Assembly (NCBI GenBank): GCA_016213525.1
Contig: JACRAE010000003.1
Coordinates: 1 to 32,964, forward strand
Origin: Candidatus Aenigmatarchaeota archaeon
GTDB taxonomy: Archaea > Aenigmatarchaeota > Aenigmatarchaeia > CG10238-14 > SCSR01
Direction of reading: 5' to 3'
DNA length: 32,964 nt
Numbering within the stretch: the first letter of the stretch is position 1; the number at the start of each line of letters is the position of its first letter. The translations under genes and the position numbers were made by a program. The notes beneath the pieces were generated by a model. That model worked only from the letters and a program-made list of their open reading frames with translations, did not search any database and was not told the origin of the DNA. Positions 14,736 through 21,734 of this stretch are shown piece after piece.

Positions 14736-15305
14736 CTATGGTGTAAGCCTCTGTATGTTGTAATAAGTTACATCTGATTCCTTATCAACCACTGCCCAGA
14801 TGAACGTGGCGCGTATGTTGTGGGCCAGCCTGACCGCCCTGGACAGCTCCGGCAGGCTGAACGCCGACTCCTCCGCGACCGCGTGGACGACCCACTTCGT
14901 GTGCTCGTGCTCCGCCTTTGGCCCCCTCTTCAGCTTCACTCCCCTCTCATAGACGCGGAAGTGGGCGCCGAACTTGAACCCGGTCTTGACTAGGTAGCCC
15001 CTCTCCCTCAGGTCCGACAAAACTATGAACTGCGGATGGAACTCGTTGACGGCCTTCGCCCCGAGCCTCATCAGGTCCTCGATGGAGAGCTTCTTCTTCT
15101 TCGCCTCGCCCTTCTCGTAGACGTTGAGCTTCTCCTTCTGGACAAGATAGGCGGCCTCGACCAGGTCCAACTCGACCCTCTTCGGGTTCTCCTCCGGCAC
15201 GGGCTTGCCGTATCCGTGGTCGTCGTAAAGCCTGACGGCGTCCTCGCCCGTCACGACTATCCTGTTCTCTATTATCTCGCCTTCCCAGGCGGTCTCCGCT
15301 GTCAT
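14736..15305 (-). CDS. endA: tRNA-splicing endonuclease EndA, apparently without the catalytic lysine
   Basis: It cuts tRNA introns at bulge-helix-bulge motifs. At 189 residues it matches the single-domain, homotetramer-type EndA. The C-terminal catalytic domain has GAHFRVYERG with the general base Tyr119 and EHTKW with His135. The third triad residue, Lys in the RLAHSVRKK-type helix of homologues, corresponds to RLAHNIRAT: the position 31 residues after the His (as His125-Lys156 in M. jannaschii) is Ala166. This suggests altered catalysis or a partner subunit. A TATA-like CTTTATCAA is about 28 bases upstream. It is downstream of tRNA-Phe and a DUF3850 gene, and 12 bases before rps17e. Confidence 0.93.
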   Translation of the reverse strand: MTAETAWEGEIIENRIVVTGEDAVRLYDDHGYGKPVPEENPKRVELDLVEAAYLVQKEKLNVYEKGEAKKKKLSIEDLMRLGAKAVNEFHPQFIVLSDLRERGYLVKTGFKFGAHFRVYERGVKLKRGPKAEHEHTKWVVHAVAEESAFSLPELSRAVRLAHNIRATFIWAVVDKESDVTYYNIQRLTP

Positions 15306-15360
15306 AGGAAAAGATGGGTCAGGAAGGTTGATAAAGGTTAGATGTTTCCGTGACCGGCGC

Positions 15361-15624
15361 CTACTCGATCTCCATTATGTAGAGTCCCTTCTCTACTATC
15401 TCGTCCACGTCGCCGATCTTTTCCAAATCGACCCTGTTGACGAACGACACCGTCTTCTCTATCGACCTGCCAGTGTAGCCCTTCGTCGCCGGGTCCCACT
15501 CGCGCAGCAGTATGGTGTCCCCCTGGCTGACCTTGAAGTTCGCGACCCTCACCTCGAAGTGGTTCGACCCGGCGAGCACCATCTCGAAGAACTCCGGCCT
15601 TATCTTCTTCTCTATAGTCGGCAT
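15361..15624 (-). CDS. ASCH-superfamily protein (DUF3850-like)
   Basis: An 87-residue single-domain protein. IRPEFFEMVLAGSNHFEVRVA followed by VSQGDTILLREWDP and GYTGRSI is the DUF3850 signature in the ASCH/PUA-like fold, which generally binds RNA or nucleosides. Some ASCH relatives are amidohydrolases acting on N4-acetylcytidine or ribonucleases; which applies here is unknown. The ATG lies only 5 bases after the 3' end of tRNA-Phe on the same strand, with no room for a promoter or ribosome binding site, so it is probably expressed from the tRNA promoter. endA follows 55 bases later. Confidence 0.85.
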   Translation of the reverse strand: MPTIEKKIRPEFFEMVLAGSNHFEVRVANFKVSQGDTILLREWDPATKGYTGRSIEKTVSFVNRVDLEKIGDVDEIVEKGLYIMEIE

Positions 15625-15629
15625 GTGAG

Positions 15630-15724
15630 TGGGGTTGGCCGGATTTGAACCAGCGACACTTCCGTCTTCAGCGGAATGCTTTCAGGGACCCTCTCGGATC
15701 GCTCCCGGGCTGAGCTACAACCCC
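15630..15724 (-). tRNA. tRNA-Phe (GAA) with probable D-arm intron
   Basis: On the minus strand, acceptor GGGGTTG pairs with CAACCCC, discriminator A (15630). The anticodon stem TTCCG/CGGAA encloses loop CTGAAGA, anticodon GAA. The T-arm is GCTGG/CCGGC. The anticodon loop has no intron, but the D-arm is 21 bases too long. Removing 15681-15701 restores a normal D-arm (GCTC, loop AGCCCGGGA, GAGC). A TATA-like TATAAATT (15753-15760) lies upstream on this strand. Confidence 0.9.
15681..15701 (-). other. Putative non-canonical tRNA intron (position 22/23)
   Basis: A 21-base insert in the D-arm of tRNA-Phe. It can form a hairpin ATCC-GAGA-GGGT (15699-15688) followed by CCC, which pairs with exon GGG (15706-15704). 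This leaves short bulges at both junctions, a relaxed bulge-helix-bulge. The junctions are G22 and A23, the only cut that rebuilds the full D-stem. Confidence 0.7.
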
Positions 15725-15790
15725 ATCGGATAATATGTTTACAGACTTGTCCAATTTATACTTATTTTCTGGAACTTTGAAAATCCTATT

Positions 15791-16471
15791 CTAATTGATG
15801 CCGAGCCTGTGCTTCACGCCTTCCTTGAATATGTGGAACGACACGCCGGCGACGACGCGTATCCCCCTCTTCACCGCACTGCTGCGGTGGTACTTCACCG
15901 TCACCTTCACCTGATCCGAGCGCAGCCTGTTCTTCAGCACCTGGATGAACATCGAGTTCTCGAGTATGTAGCCGCCGTACAGCTTCTTGGATATTATCGC
16001 GGCCGCCCTCTTGTTCATGGCGACGAACCCGCAGTTCGTGTCCTTGAACCTGGTGCCGAAGAGTGCGTTGAACGAGGTCTTCCACACGAAGTTCCCGAGC
16101 CTGTGCCTCATGAACGGAACCTTGCTGAAGTCCCTGTAGCCCGCGACGAAGTCCGCCTGACCGCTCTTCAGCGGCCCGAGAAGCCTAGGAGCCTCCTCGG
16201 GCAGGTACTGCAAATCCGCGTCGATGAAGACGACGTAGTCGAACTTCCTCTTGGACAAAAACTTCAAACCGGTCTTTATCGCCTCGGCCTTGCCGCCGTT
16301 CCTACTGTGCCTCAGGACTATCGCGCCGGTCCTCTTCGCCTGCGCGTACGTGTCGTCCTTCGACGCGTCGTCTATCACGACCGGCCGTATCCCGGTCTTC
16401 CTGAGCCTCCTCACGACCTCGGCTATGTTCCTGCCCTCGTTGTACGCCGGCACGAGACCGTAGACTTCCAT
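15791..16471 (-). CDS. Family 2 glycosyltransferase (dolichyl-phosphate sugar synthase-like)
   Basis: A 226-residue GT-A enzyme that transfers a sugar from a nucleotide donor, most likely to a polyprenyl phosphate for surface glycosylation. YGLVPAYNEGRNIAEVV marks the N-terminal nucleotide-binding strand, VVIDDASKDDT the second motif, and IDADLQYLPE the metal-binding DxD (DAD). DTNCGFVAMNK is the acceptor-side motif of DPM1-type enzymes. No C-terminal membrane helix is present, so it is a soluble or peripheral form. A minus-strand TATA-like element at about 16495-16502 gives it its own promoter. It could serve the nearby surface proteins, though they are in a separate unit. Confidence 0.9.
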   Translation of the reverse strand: MEVYGLVPAYNEGRNIAEVVRRLRKTGIRPVVIDDASKDDTYAQAKRTGAIVLRHSRNGGKAEAIKTGLKFLSKRKFDYVVFIDADLQYLPEEAPRLLGPLKSGQADFVAGYRDFSKVPFMRHRLGNFVWKTSFNALFGTRFKDTNCGFVAMNKRAAAIISKKLYGGYILENSMFIQVLKNRLRSDQVKVTVKYHRSSAVKRGIRVVAGVSFHIFKEGVKHRLGIN

Positions 16472-16515
16472 ACAGAGTTTTTGGTTCGGATTCGACTTAA
16501 ATTAGAAAAAGGGAG

Positions 16516-16602
16516 CGCCCCAGATGGGATTTGAACCCATGACCATCCGGTTAACAGCCGGGTGCTCTTTAACTCCCTAGGGAACCGCTGAGCTACCGGG
16601 GC
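16516..16602 (-). tRNA. tRNA-Asn (GTT) with enlarged or interrupted D-loop
   Basis: On the minus strand, acceptor GCCCCGG pairs with CTGGGGC, discriminator G (16516) as expected for Asn. Loop CTGTTAA gives anticodon GTT; the stem is CCCGG/CCGGA with a C27-A43 mismatch. The T-arm is ATGGG/CCCAT. The D-loop contains 15 extra bases (16569-16583); deleting them gives the textbook D-arm GCTCAGCGGTAGAGC. It shares a TATA region with nmd3 in the other direction. Confidence 0.9.
16569..16583 (-). other. 15-base D-loop insert in tRNA-Asn, possible small intron
   Basis: Minus-strand insert TCCCTAGGGAGTTAA after AGCGGT of the D-loop. It contains the palindrome CCCTAGGG. A bulge-helix-bulge is not evident, so it is either a minimal non-canonical intron or a retained loop expansion. 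The boundaries could shift by one base. Confidence 0.5.
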
Positions 16603-16627
16603 ATCAATACAACTTAGATTTTGGGCG

Positions 16628-16635
16628 TTTTTAAT
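16628..16635. promoter_or_regulatory. Single TATA box shared by tRNA-Asn and nmd3
   Basis: TTTTTAAT is centred about 30 bases from the tRNA-Asn 5' end (minus strand) and 27 bases from the nmd3 ATG (plus strand). No better box exists for either gene in the 56-base interval. Confidence 0.55.
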
Positions 16636-16658
16636 GCTTATCCGAACGTACAGATATC

Positions 16659-17339
16659 ATGAAGAGGACCAAGTTCTGCCCGAAGTGCGGAAAGGAGACG
16701 AACGACCTCCACAACGGCCTGTGCGTGAACTGCTTCGGCGGAAGGATAGGGCTGGGCGACGACTTCCCGCAGAAGGTCGTGGTCTACACGTGCAAGGAGT
16801 GCGGCAAGCTCTTCACCGGCGACAAGGGCTACCAGAGCCAGGAGCCGGCGATAGAGGAGTTCATCAAGAAGACGATGAAGAAGAGGGATGCCAACAGCGT
16901 CAATTATCGCATAGAGGGGGACATCCTCCGCATCTACGCCAGGGTCGAGGCGGCCATGGTGGAGAAGGACGTCGAGGAGTCCCTCAACATAATAAGGAAG
17001 ATGATGACGTGCAAGATGTGCAGCCTGCAGAAGGCCAGCTACTTCAATTCTACATTGCAGGTCAGGGTGCCGAAGGAGATGGAGGACGCGATAGTCGCGG
17101 AGATCAAAGCGGAGATGAAGAGGCTCAACAAGACGAACAAGTACGCGTTCATCTCAGTCGAGAGGCAGCTGAAGGAGGGCATAGACTTCCTGGTCGGCTC
17201 GAAGGCCGCGGTCGACACGGTGTCCGACCTGATGAGGAAGAGGCACGGCGCGAAGATAAAATTCTCGAGAAAGCTTTATGGTCTTATAGAGGGAAAGAAG
17301 AGCTATCGGGACACGGTCCTGGTGTCGATAGAGAAGTGA
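16659..17339 (+). CDS. NMD3-type ribosome export/assembly protein
   Basis: A 226-residue archaeal homologue of the 60S export adapter NMD3. The N-terminal zinc sites are clear: CPKCG at 7-11 with CVNC at 22-25, then CKECG at 45-49. A further CKMC motif lies at about 119-122. The eukaryotic export tail is absent, as in all archaea. It probably acts in large-subunit assembly. The message is probably leaderless (TATA centre 27 bases upstream). It begins a row of information-processing genes: aIF1A follows after 4 bases, then the KH protein overlapping by 4. Confidence 0.92.
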   Translation: MKRTKFCPKCGKETNDLHNGLCVNCFGGRIGLGDDFPQKVVVYTCKECGKLFTGDKGYQSQEPAIEEFIKKTMKKRDANSVNYRIEGDILRIYARVEAAMVEKDVEESLNIIRKMMTCKMCSLQKASYFNSTLQVRVPKEMEDAIVAEIKAEMKRLNKTNKYAFISVERQLKEGIDFLVGSKAAVDTVSDLMRKRHGAKIKFSRKLYGLIEGKKSYRDTVLVSIEK

Positions 17340-17343
17340 TTAT

Positions 17344-17679
17344 ATGGGGAAAGACAAGAACCAGCCTTCGCAGGAAGAGATAGAGATATCGAGGATCAGG
17401 ACTCCGAGACTGCCGGAAGTCCTTGGCTCCGTCACGATGATGGTGGGCGGCGACAAGATGAAGGTCGACTGCGACGACGGCAGGGAGAGGCTGTGCAGGA
17501 TACCGGGCAAGCTCAGGAAAAGGGTCTGGGTGAGGGTCGGAGATCTGGTTTTGGTCGTGCCGTGGTCCGTGCAGGGAGACGAGAGGGGGGACATAAGGTT
17601 CAGGTACACGCACACCCAAGCGGCCTGGTTGAAGAGGAAGGGCTTCGTGAAGTCGGTAGAGATTGAAGATTCGCAATGA
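17344..17679 (+). CDS. eif1A: Translation initiation factor aIF1A
   Basis: A 111-residue S1/OB-fold factor that binds the small-subunit A site and helps scanning and start selection. The core RIRTPRLPEVLGSVTMMVGGDKMKV, CRIPGKLRKRVWVRVGD and the WLKRKGF ending are family hallmarks, and length is normal. The N-terminal tail (about 17 residues) is polar, as usual. It lies 4 bases after nmd3 and its stop overlaps the start of the KH-domain gene (ATGA), so all three are translationally coupled. Confidence 0.96.
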   Translation: MGKDKNQPSQEEIEISRIRTPRLPEVLGSVTMMVGGDKMKVDCDDGRERLCRIPGKLRKRVWVRVGDLVLVVPWSVQGDERGDIRFRYTHTQAAWLKRKGFVKSVEIEDSQ

Positions 17680-18179
17680 TAGAGTTTGTCCTAATACCAG
17701 AGACGAGGCTCAAGATTCTCAGAGACAAGAGGCTCCTCTACAACAGGAAGCTCCTCGACTTCTTCGAGGTCAAGATAGACGCGAGCGGCGAGGAGGTCGA
17801 GATAGAGGGGGAAGACTCCCTCAACGTCGTGCGCACGAAGGAGATAGTGCGCGCGTTCGGGCGCGGCTTCGACTGGGAGGACGCGCTCGACCTGGTGGAC
17901 GACGACTACATGCTCGACGTCATCGACACGACTCAGTACACGGGAAAATCCAGGAACAGGCAGATAGTCCTGAAGGGGAGAGTCATAGGGGCCCAGGGGA
18001 GGTCGAAGGGCCTGATTGAGAAGTACTCCGGGGCGAAGATAGCGGTAAGCGGGAAAACCGTCAGCATAATCGGCAAGTGGGAGAACGTGCGCGTCGCCAG
18101 AGAGGCTATTAAACAGCTCCTAGGGGGCGCCAAACACGCGGGCGTGTTCAAGACTCTGGAAGACCGAAAAGTCGTCTGA
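17676..18179 (+). CDS. KH-domain RNA-binding protein (Dim2/Pno1-like)
   Basis: The 167-residue protein has the two-KH layout of the archaeal Dim2 homologue, a small-subunit rRNA-processing factor next to aIF1A. KH2 (about 85-160) keeps a GxxG loop in VIGAQGRSKGLIEKYSGAKI. KH1 (about 1-50) has lost it: where homologues have RIGVLIGKGGE, this one reads RLKILRDKRLL. So RNA contact may rest on KH2. The start overlaps the aIF1A stop by 4 bases. The RIO1 kinase gene that commonly lies between aIF1A and this gene in archaea is absent here. A TATA box for Top6B follows immediately. Confidence 0.9.
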   Translation: MIEFVLIPETRLKILRDKRLLYNRKLLDFFEVKIDASGEEVEIEGEDSLNVVRTKEIVRAFGRGFDWEDALDLVDDDYMLDVIDTTQYTGKSRNRQIVLKGRVIGAQGRSKGLIEKYSGAKIAVSGKTVSIIGKWENVRVAREAIKQLLGGAKHAGVFKTLEDRKVV

Positions 18180-18226
18180 AACTTTATATGGGACATTTAC
18201 CATTTTAGGATACCGAGAGTTTGTAG

Positions 18227-20302
18227 ATGGCTGAAAAGAACACGAAGAACGCAGAGGACCTCGCCGGGAAAATGAGGGAAGTCAGCGTCGCGGAGTTCTT
18301 CGAGAAGAACAAGCACCTCCTGGGATACGAGAACCCCACGAAGTCTCTTTTGACGATTGTGAAGGAGGGGGTCGACAACTCCCTGGACGCGTGCGACGAG
18401 GCCGGAATCCTGCCGAACATCAAAGTCTCCATCAAGGAGATCGAGGCCAGGGTCATGTACGACATACTCGACAGCAAGGGAAACGACCTCGGCGAGTTCA
18501 TGTTCGACAAGAAGCCCGTCCTGAAGATCAAGGACAGGTTCCTGAAGCTCAAGAACACTGAAAAGGACACCGGCTCGACAGACTACATCTTCGAGGTGTC
18601 GGGCAAGGAGTACAAGATAAGGGAGACGAAGAACGAGGACGGCGACAAGAACTACCAGTTGTTCATAGACGAGGAGAGGGCGAAGATGACGCGCTCGCCG
18701 CTCGGAAAGTTCAAGATAACAATGGAGGACAACGGGCCGGGCGTGATGGCGAACAAAGTCCCGCTCGCGTTCGGAAAGATGCTTTACGGGAGCAAGTTCC
18801 ACAGGCTGAGGCAATCCAGGGGAACCCAGGGGATAGGAATATCCGGAGTCATAATGTACTCCCAAATCACCACGGGGAAGAGCACGAAGATAACGTCGGC
18901 CACGGAGAAGGAGATTGCGACTGTAGAGCTGAGGGTCGACGTGAGCAAGAACTCCGCGCAGATAATATCGGAGGACGTCGTGAAGAACAAGGACGGCAAG
19001 ACGGGCCTCAAGATAGAGCTCGAGGCCGAGGGCAGGTACGTCGAGAAGGGCGCGTCCGTCACGGAATTTTTGAAGCAGACCGCTATTGCGAACCCGCACG
19101 CGAAGATGACGTACGAGGGGCCCAACGGCAAGCTAGTTTTCGACAGGGTCACGAACCAGGTCCCGAAGCAGCCGCAGGAGATTCTGCCGCATCCGTACGG
19201 CGTGGAGCTCGGCATACTCACGAGGATGGCGATGTCGACCGGGTCCAAGAGCGTCTCCGGATTCCTGAACAACGACTTCTCCAAGGTCGGGGACGTCGCG
19301 ATAAAGGAGATACTGAAGATATCGAAGATCGAGGCCGCGGCGAAGCCGGGCGAGCTCACGCATGAGGACATAGAGAGGCTGCACAGGGCGATGCAGATGG
19401 TCAAGCTTCAGTCCCCGGAGACGGACGTGCTCTCGCCTATGGGTGAGAAGCTCATCGAGGAGGGGCTGAAGAAGGAAGTCAAGGCGGAGTTCTTCGTCGC
19501 CGTGACGAGGCCGCCGGCGGTCTACAGGGGCAACCCGTTCCAGGTCGAGGTCGGGATAGCTTACGGGGGCGAGCTGCAACCGGAGGGCGCGGCGCAGATG
19601 GTGAGGTTCGCGAACAAGGTCCCGTTGTTGTATCACGGCGGCGACTGCGCGACATCGGAGAGCATCGTCGAGACGGACTGGAAGAGATATGGGTTCAATC
19701 AGACTGGAAAGAACGTGCCGACGGGGCCGATAATATTCCTTGTGCACTTCGCGTCCGTGTGGGTACCCTACACGTCCGAGGGAAAGCAGGCGATAGCCGA
19801 CTATCCGGAGATTGTGAAGGAGATCAAGCTCGCGCTCCAGGAAGCCGGCAGGAGAATCTCTGTCTACGTGAAGAAGAAAGGGATGGTGAAGGAGCACCAG
19901 AAGACCAGCCTTCTGTACCAGAGGTATCTGGACGAGGTCATAAAGGCGCTCGAGCTGATAACGAACCTCGACAAGGACGACGACAAGATGCTGAGGAAGA
20001 ACCTGCAGATAATGGCGTGGTCGAAGACCCAGGAGGCGTACAACTTCATCACTTCAAACTACCTCCACGTCAAGAACAGCGAGGAGACTACCATGGTCGA
20101 GCACCACGGATACAAGCTGCTCGTGTCTGAGAAGGGCGGCGTTGTCGGAATAGCGGTGAACTCGACGCACAAGGACACCGGAGTGGAAGACGAGGCGATG
20201 AAGATACTAAGCTCGCAGAAGGGCAAGTACAAGAAGGGTATGGTGTACTACTGCGACATGTCGAAGGACCCACCCGAGATAGAGGAGAGGAAGATTTGGT
20301 GA
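18227..20302 (+). CDS. top6B: DNA topoisomerase VI subunit B with enlarged ATPase domain
   Basis: The ATP-driven clamp of the type IIB topoisomerase that relaxes and decatenates DNA. The GHKL ATPase shows the N-box EGVDNSLDACDEAG (Asn51), EDNGPGV (Asp168) and the G2 lid SRGTQGIGISG (198-208); the H2TH and transducer domains follow. At 691 residues it is long. About 83 extra residues lie between N-box and DNGPG (117 residues apart, 34 in the S. shibatae enzyme), a charged region at about 75-160. The C-terminal 70 residues may be an added small beta domain. TTTATAT (18184-18190) is an upstream TATA box. The A subunit follows after 6 bases. Confidence 0.95.
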   Translation: MAEKNTKNAEDLAGKMREVSVAEFFEKNKHLLGYENPTKSLLTIVKEGVDNSLDACDEAGILPNIKVSIKEIEARVMYDILDSKGNDLGEFMFDKKPVLKIKDRFLKLKNTEKDTGSTDYIFEVSGKEYKIRETKNEDGDKNYQLFIDEERAKMTRSPLGKFKITMEDNGPGVMANKVPLAFGKMLYGSKFHRLRQSRGTQGIGISGVIMYSQITTGKSTKITSATEKEIATVELRVDVSKNSAQIISEDVVKNKDGKTGLKIELEAEGRYVEKGASVTEFLKQTAIANPHAKMTYEGPNGKLVFDRVTNQVPKQPQEILPHPYGVELGILTRMAMSTGSKSVSGFLNNDFSKVGDVAIKEILKISKIEAAAKPGELTHEDIERLHRAMQMVKLQSPETDVLSPMGEKLIEEGLKKEVKAEFFVAVTRPPAVYRGNPFQVEVGIAYGGELQPEGAAQMVRFANKVPLLYHGGDCATSESIVETDWKRYGFNQTGKNVPTGPIIFLVHFASVWVPYTSEGKQAIADYPEIVKEIKLALQEAGRRISVYVKKKGMVKEHQKTSLLYQRYLDEVIKALELITNLDKDDDKMLRKNLQIMAWSKTQEAYNFITSNYLHVKNSEETTMVEHHGYKLLVSEKGGVVGIAVNSTHKDTGVEDEAMKILSSQKGKYKKGMVYYCDMSKDPPEIEERKIW

Positions 20303-20308
20303 TTATGA

Positions 20309-21400
20309 ATGGCTGAGACGACGAAGCGCGACAACACGGAGAAGAACCTCGTTGCCATGGGCAGGAAGATAATCGACGAGGTCAAGAGGATGGAGAACCC
20401 CAGCATAGACATCCCCATCAGGTCGCTGTCGAACGTCACATACGACCAGAAGACGAAGTCCCTCGTGCTCGGCGACAAGTTCTCGAAGAGGCACTACTTC
20501 AACGTCGCGCACGCCAAGCCGTTCATGCAGACCCTCCTCGTGGCGGCAGCCACGAACGGCCTCGTGAAGGACAGGCTGCACACCAGCCTGAGAGACCTAT
20601 TCTACATGCTGAAAAGGACGATACCGAACTCGAACGAGAACACGTTCGACGACCAGTCCGAGTCCGACGCAATGATAGTAGACCTCGAGGTCACGCTCGA
20701 CACGCTGAGGGAGAAGCTCAACCTCAACGCTGACATCAGGGGAAGGGTCGTTGGGAACGTCGTGATAGAGGACAGGGAGGACGAGATAAACTGGGGCAAG
20801 CTCGGTTCCGGCGGCTGGGCGATACCGTCCAACGTCGAGGATGTGCAGATCAAGAAGGTGAAGGCGGATTACATACTTGTCATAGAGAAGAACGCTGCGT
20901 TCGAGAGGTTGCACGAGGACAAGTTCTGGCAGAACCAGAATTGCATACTCGTCACGACTCAGGGCCAGGCCGCGAGGGGGACTAGGAGGCTCATCCAGAG
21001 GCTCTCGACGGAGCACAAGCTGCCCGTCTACATTTTCACAGACGCAGATTCCTATGGGTGGTACATCTACTCGGTGATCAAGTTCGGCTCAATCGGCCTG
21101 GCGCACGTCTCCGACAGGCTGGGCACGCCGAACGCGAAGTTCATCGGCCTCACGCTGTCCGACATAGAGGAGTTCGGGCTGCAGGATTTCACAATCAAGG
21201 CCGAGGAAGTGGACCTGAAGAGGGCGCAGGAGATGCTGAACTATGAGTGGTTCAAGGCGCCCGAGTGGCAGGCGGAGCTCAAGCTGATGCTCAAGAAGAA
21301 GTACAAGGCCGAGCTCGAGGCTCTGTCTGGAAAGGGTCTGAAGTTCGTCACGGAGAAGTACCTGCCGAAGAAGATCAAGAGCAAGGACTTCCTACCGTGA
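20309..21400 (+). CDS. top6A: DNA topoisomerase VI subunit A (Spo11-like)
   Basis: The DNA-cleaving subunit, related to Spo11. The 5Y-CAP motif SLRDLFYMLKR places the catalytic Tyr at residue 99. The Toprim domain supplies metal ligands Glu193 (VIEKNAAFERL) and Asp245/Asp247 (FTDADSYGWYIY). The length (363) is normal. It starts 6 bases after top6B with a GGTGA site overlapping the end of that gene, so the two are made in step. Nothing odd is seen in the active site. Confidence 0.97.
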   Translation: MAETTKRDNTEKNLVAMGRKIIDEVKRMENPSIDIPIRSLSNVTYDQKTKSLVLGDKFSKRHYFNVAHAKPFMQTLLVAAATNGLVKDRLHTSLRDLFYMLKRTIPNSNENTFDDQSESDAMIVDLEVTLDTLREKLNLNADIRGRVVGNVVIEDREDEINWGKLGSGGWAIPSNVEDVQIKKVKADYILVIEKNAAFERLHEDKFWQNQNCILVTTQGQAARGTRRLIQRLSTEHKLPVYIFTDADSYGWYIYSVIKFGSIGLAHVSDRLGTPNAKFIGLTLSDIEEFGLQDFTIKAEEVDLKRAQEMLNYEWFKAPEWQAELKLMLKKKYKAELEALSGKGLKFVTEKYLPKKIKSKDFLP

Positions 21401-21411
21401 TAAAAATATTT

Positions 21412-21690
21412 TCAAGCCGTTCTCTTAATAACATGGTAGCCGAACTCTGTCTTCACCGGATCCTTCGTGGTCTCGCCCTTCTGCAGCGCGAAAACGGCCT
21501 TCTCGAACTCGCGCACCATCATTCCGCGGCCGAACTCTCCCAAGTCGCCGCCCTTCCTCCTGCTCGGGCACGTCGAGACCTCTGCGGCCAGCGTCGCGAA
21601 GTCCTCGCCCTTGCCGAGCCTCTCCAGCACCTGTAGCGCCTGAGAGTGCTTGTCAACGAGTATGTGGGAGGCGCGTATCCTGTCTGCCAT
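21412..21690 (-). CDS. Parvulin-type peptidyl-prolyl isomerase
   Basis: A 92-residue stand-alone PpiC domain that speeds cis-trans isomerisation of X-Pro bonds in the cytosol. IRASHILVD starts the fold, GKGEDFATLAAEVSTCPSRR carries the helix and the Cys of the active site, GGDLGEFGRGMMV and FEKAVFALQKGE follow, and FGYHVIKRTA has the C-terminal His. It has no signal peptide. It is convergent with top6A (12 bases between stops) and divergent from the DedA-like gene, with a leaderless TATA 26 bases upstream. Confidence 0.94.
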   Translation of the reverse strand: MADRIRASHILVDKHSQALQVLERLGKGEDFATLAAEVSTCPSRRKGGDLGEFGRGMMVREFEKAVFALQKGETTKDPVKTEFGYHVIKRTA

Positions 21691-21734
21691 GCCAATAATT
21701 CGTGGTTTAATTATTTAAAAACGAAACAAATGTA
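21691..21734. promoter_or_regulatory. 44-base divergent promoter with overlapping TATA boxes
   Basis: TTTAATT (21706-21712) is centred 26 bases from the plus-strand ATG at 21735. TTTTAAATA on the minus strand (21712-21720) is centred 26 bases from the minus-strand ATG at 21690. The two boxes overlap at one base, so the two directions probably compete. Confidence 0.55.
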
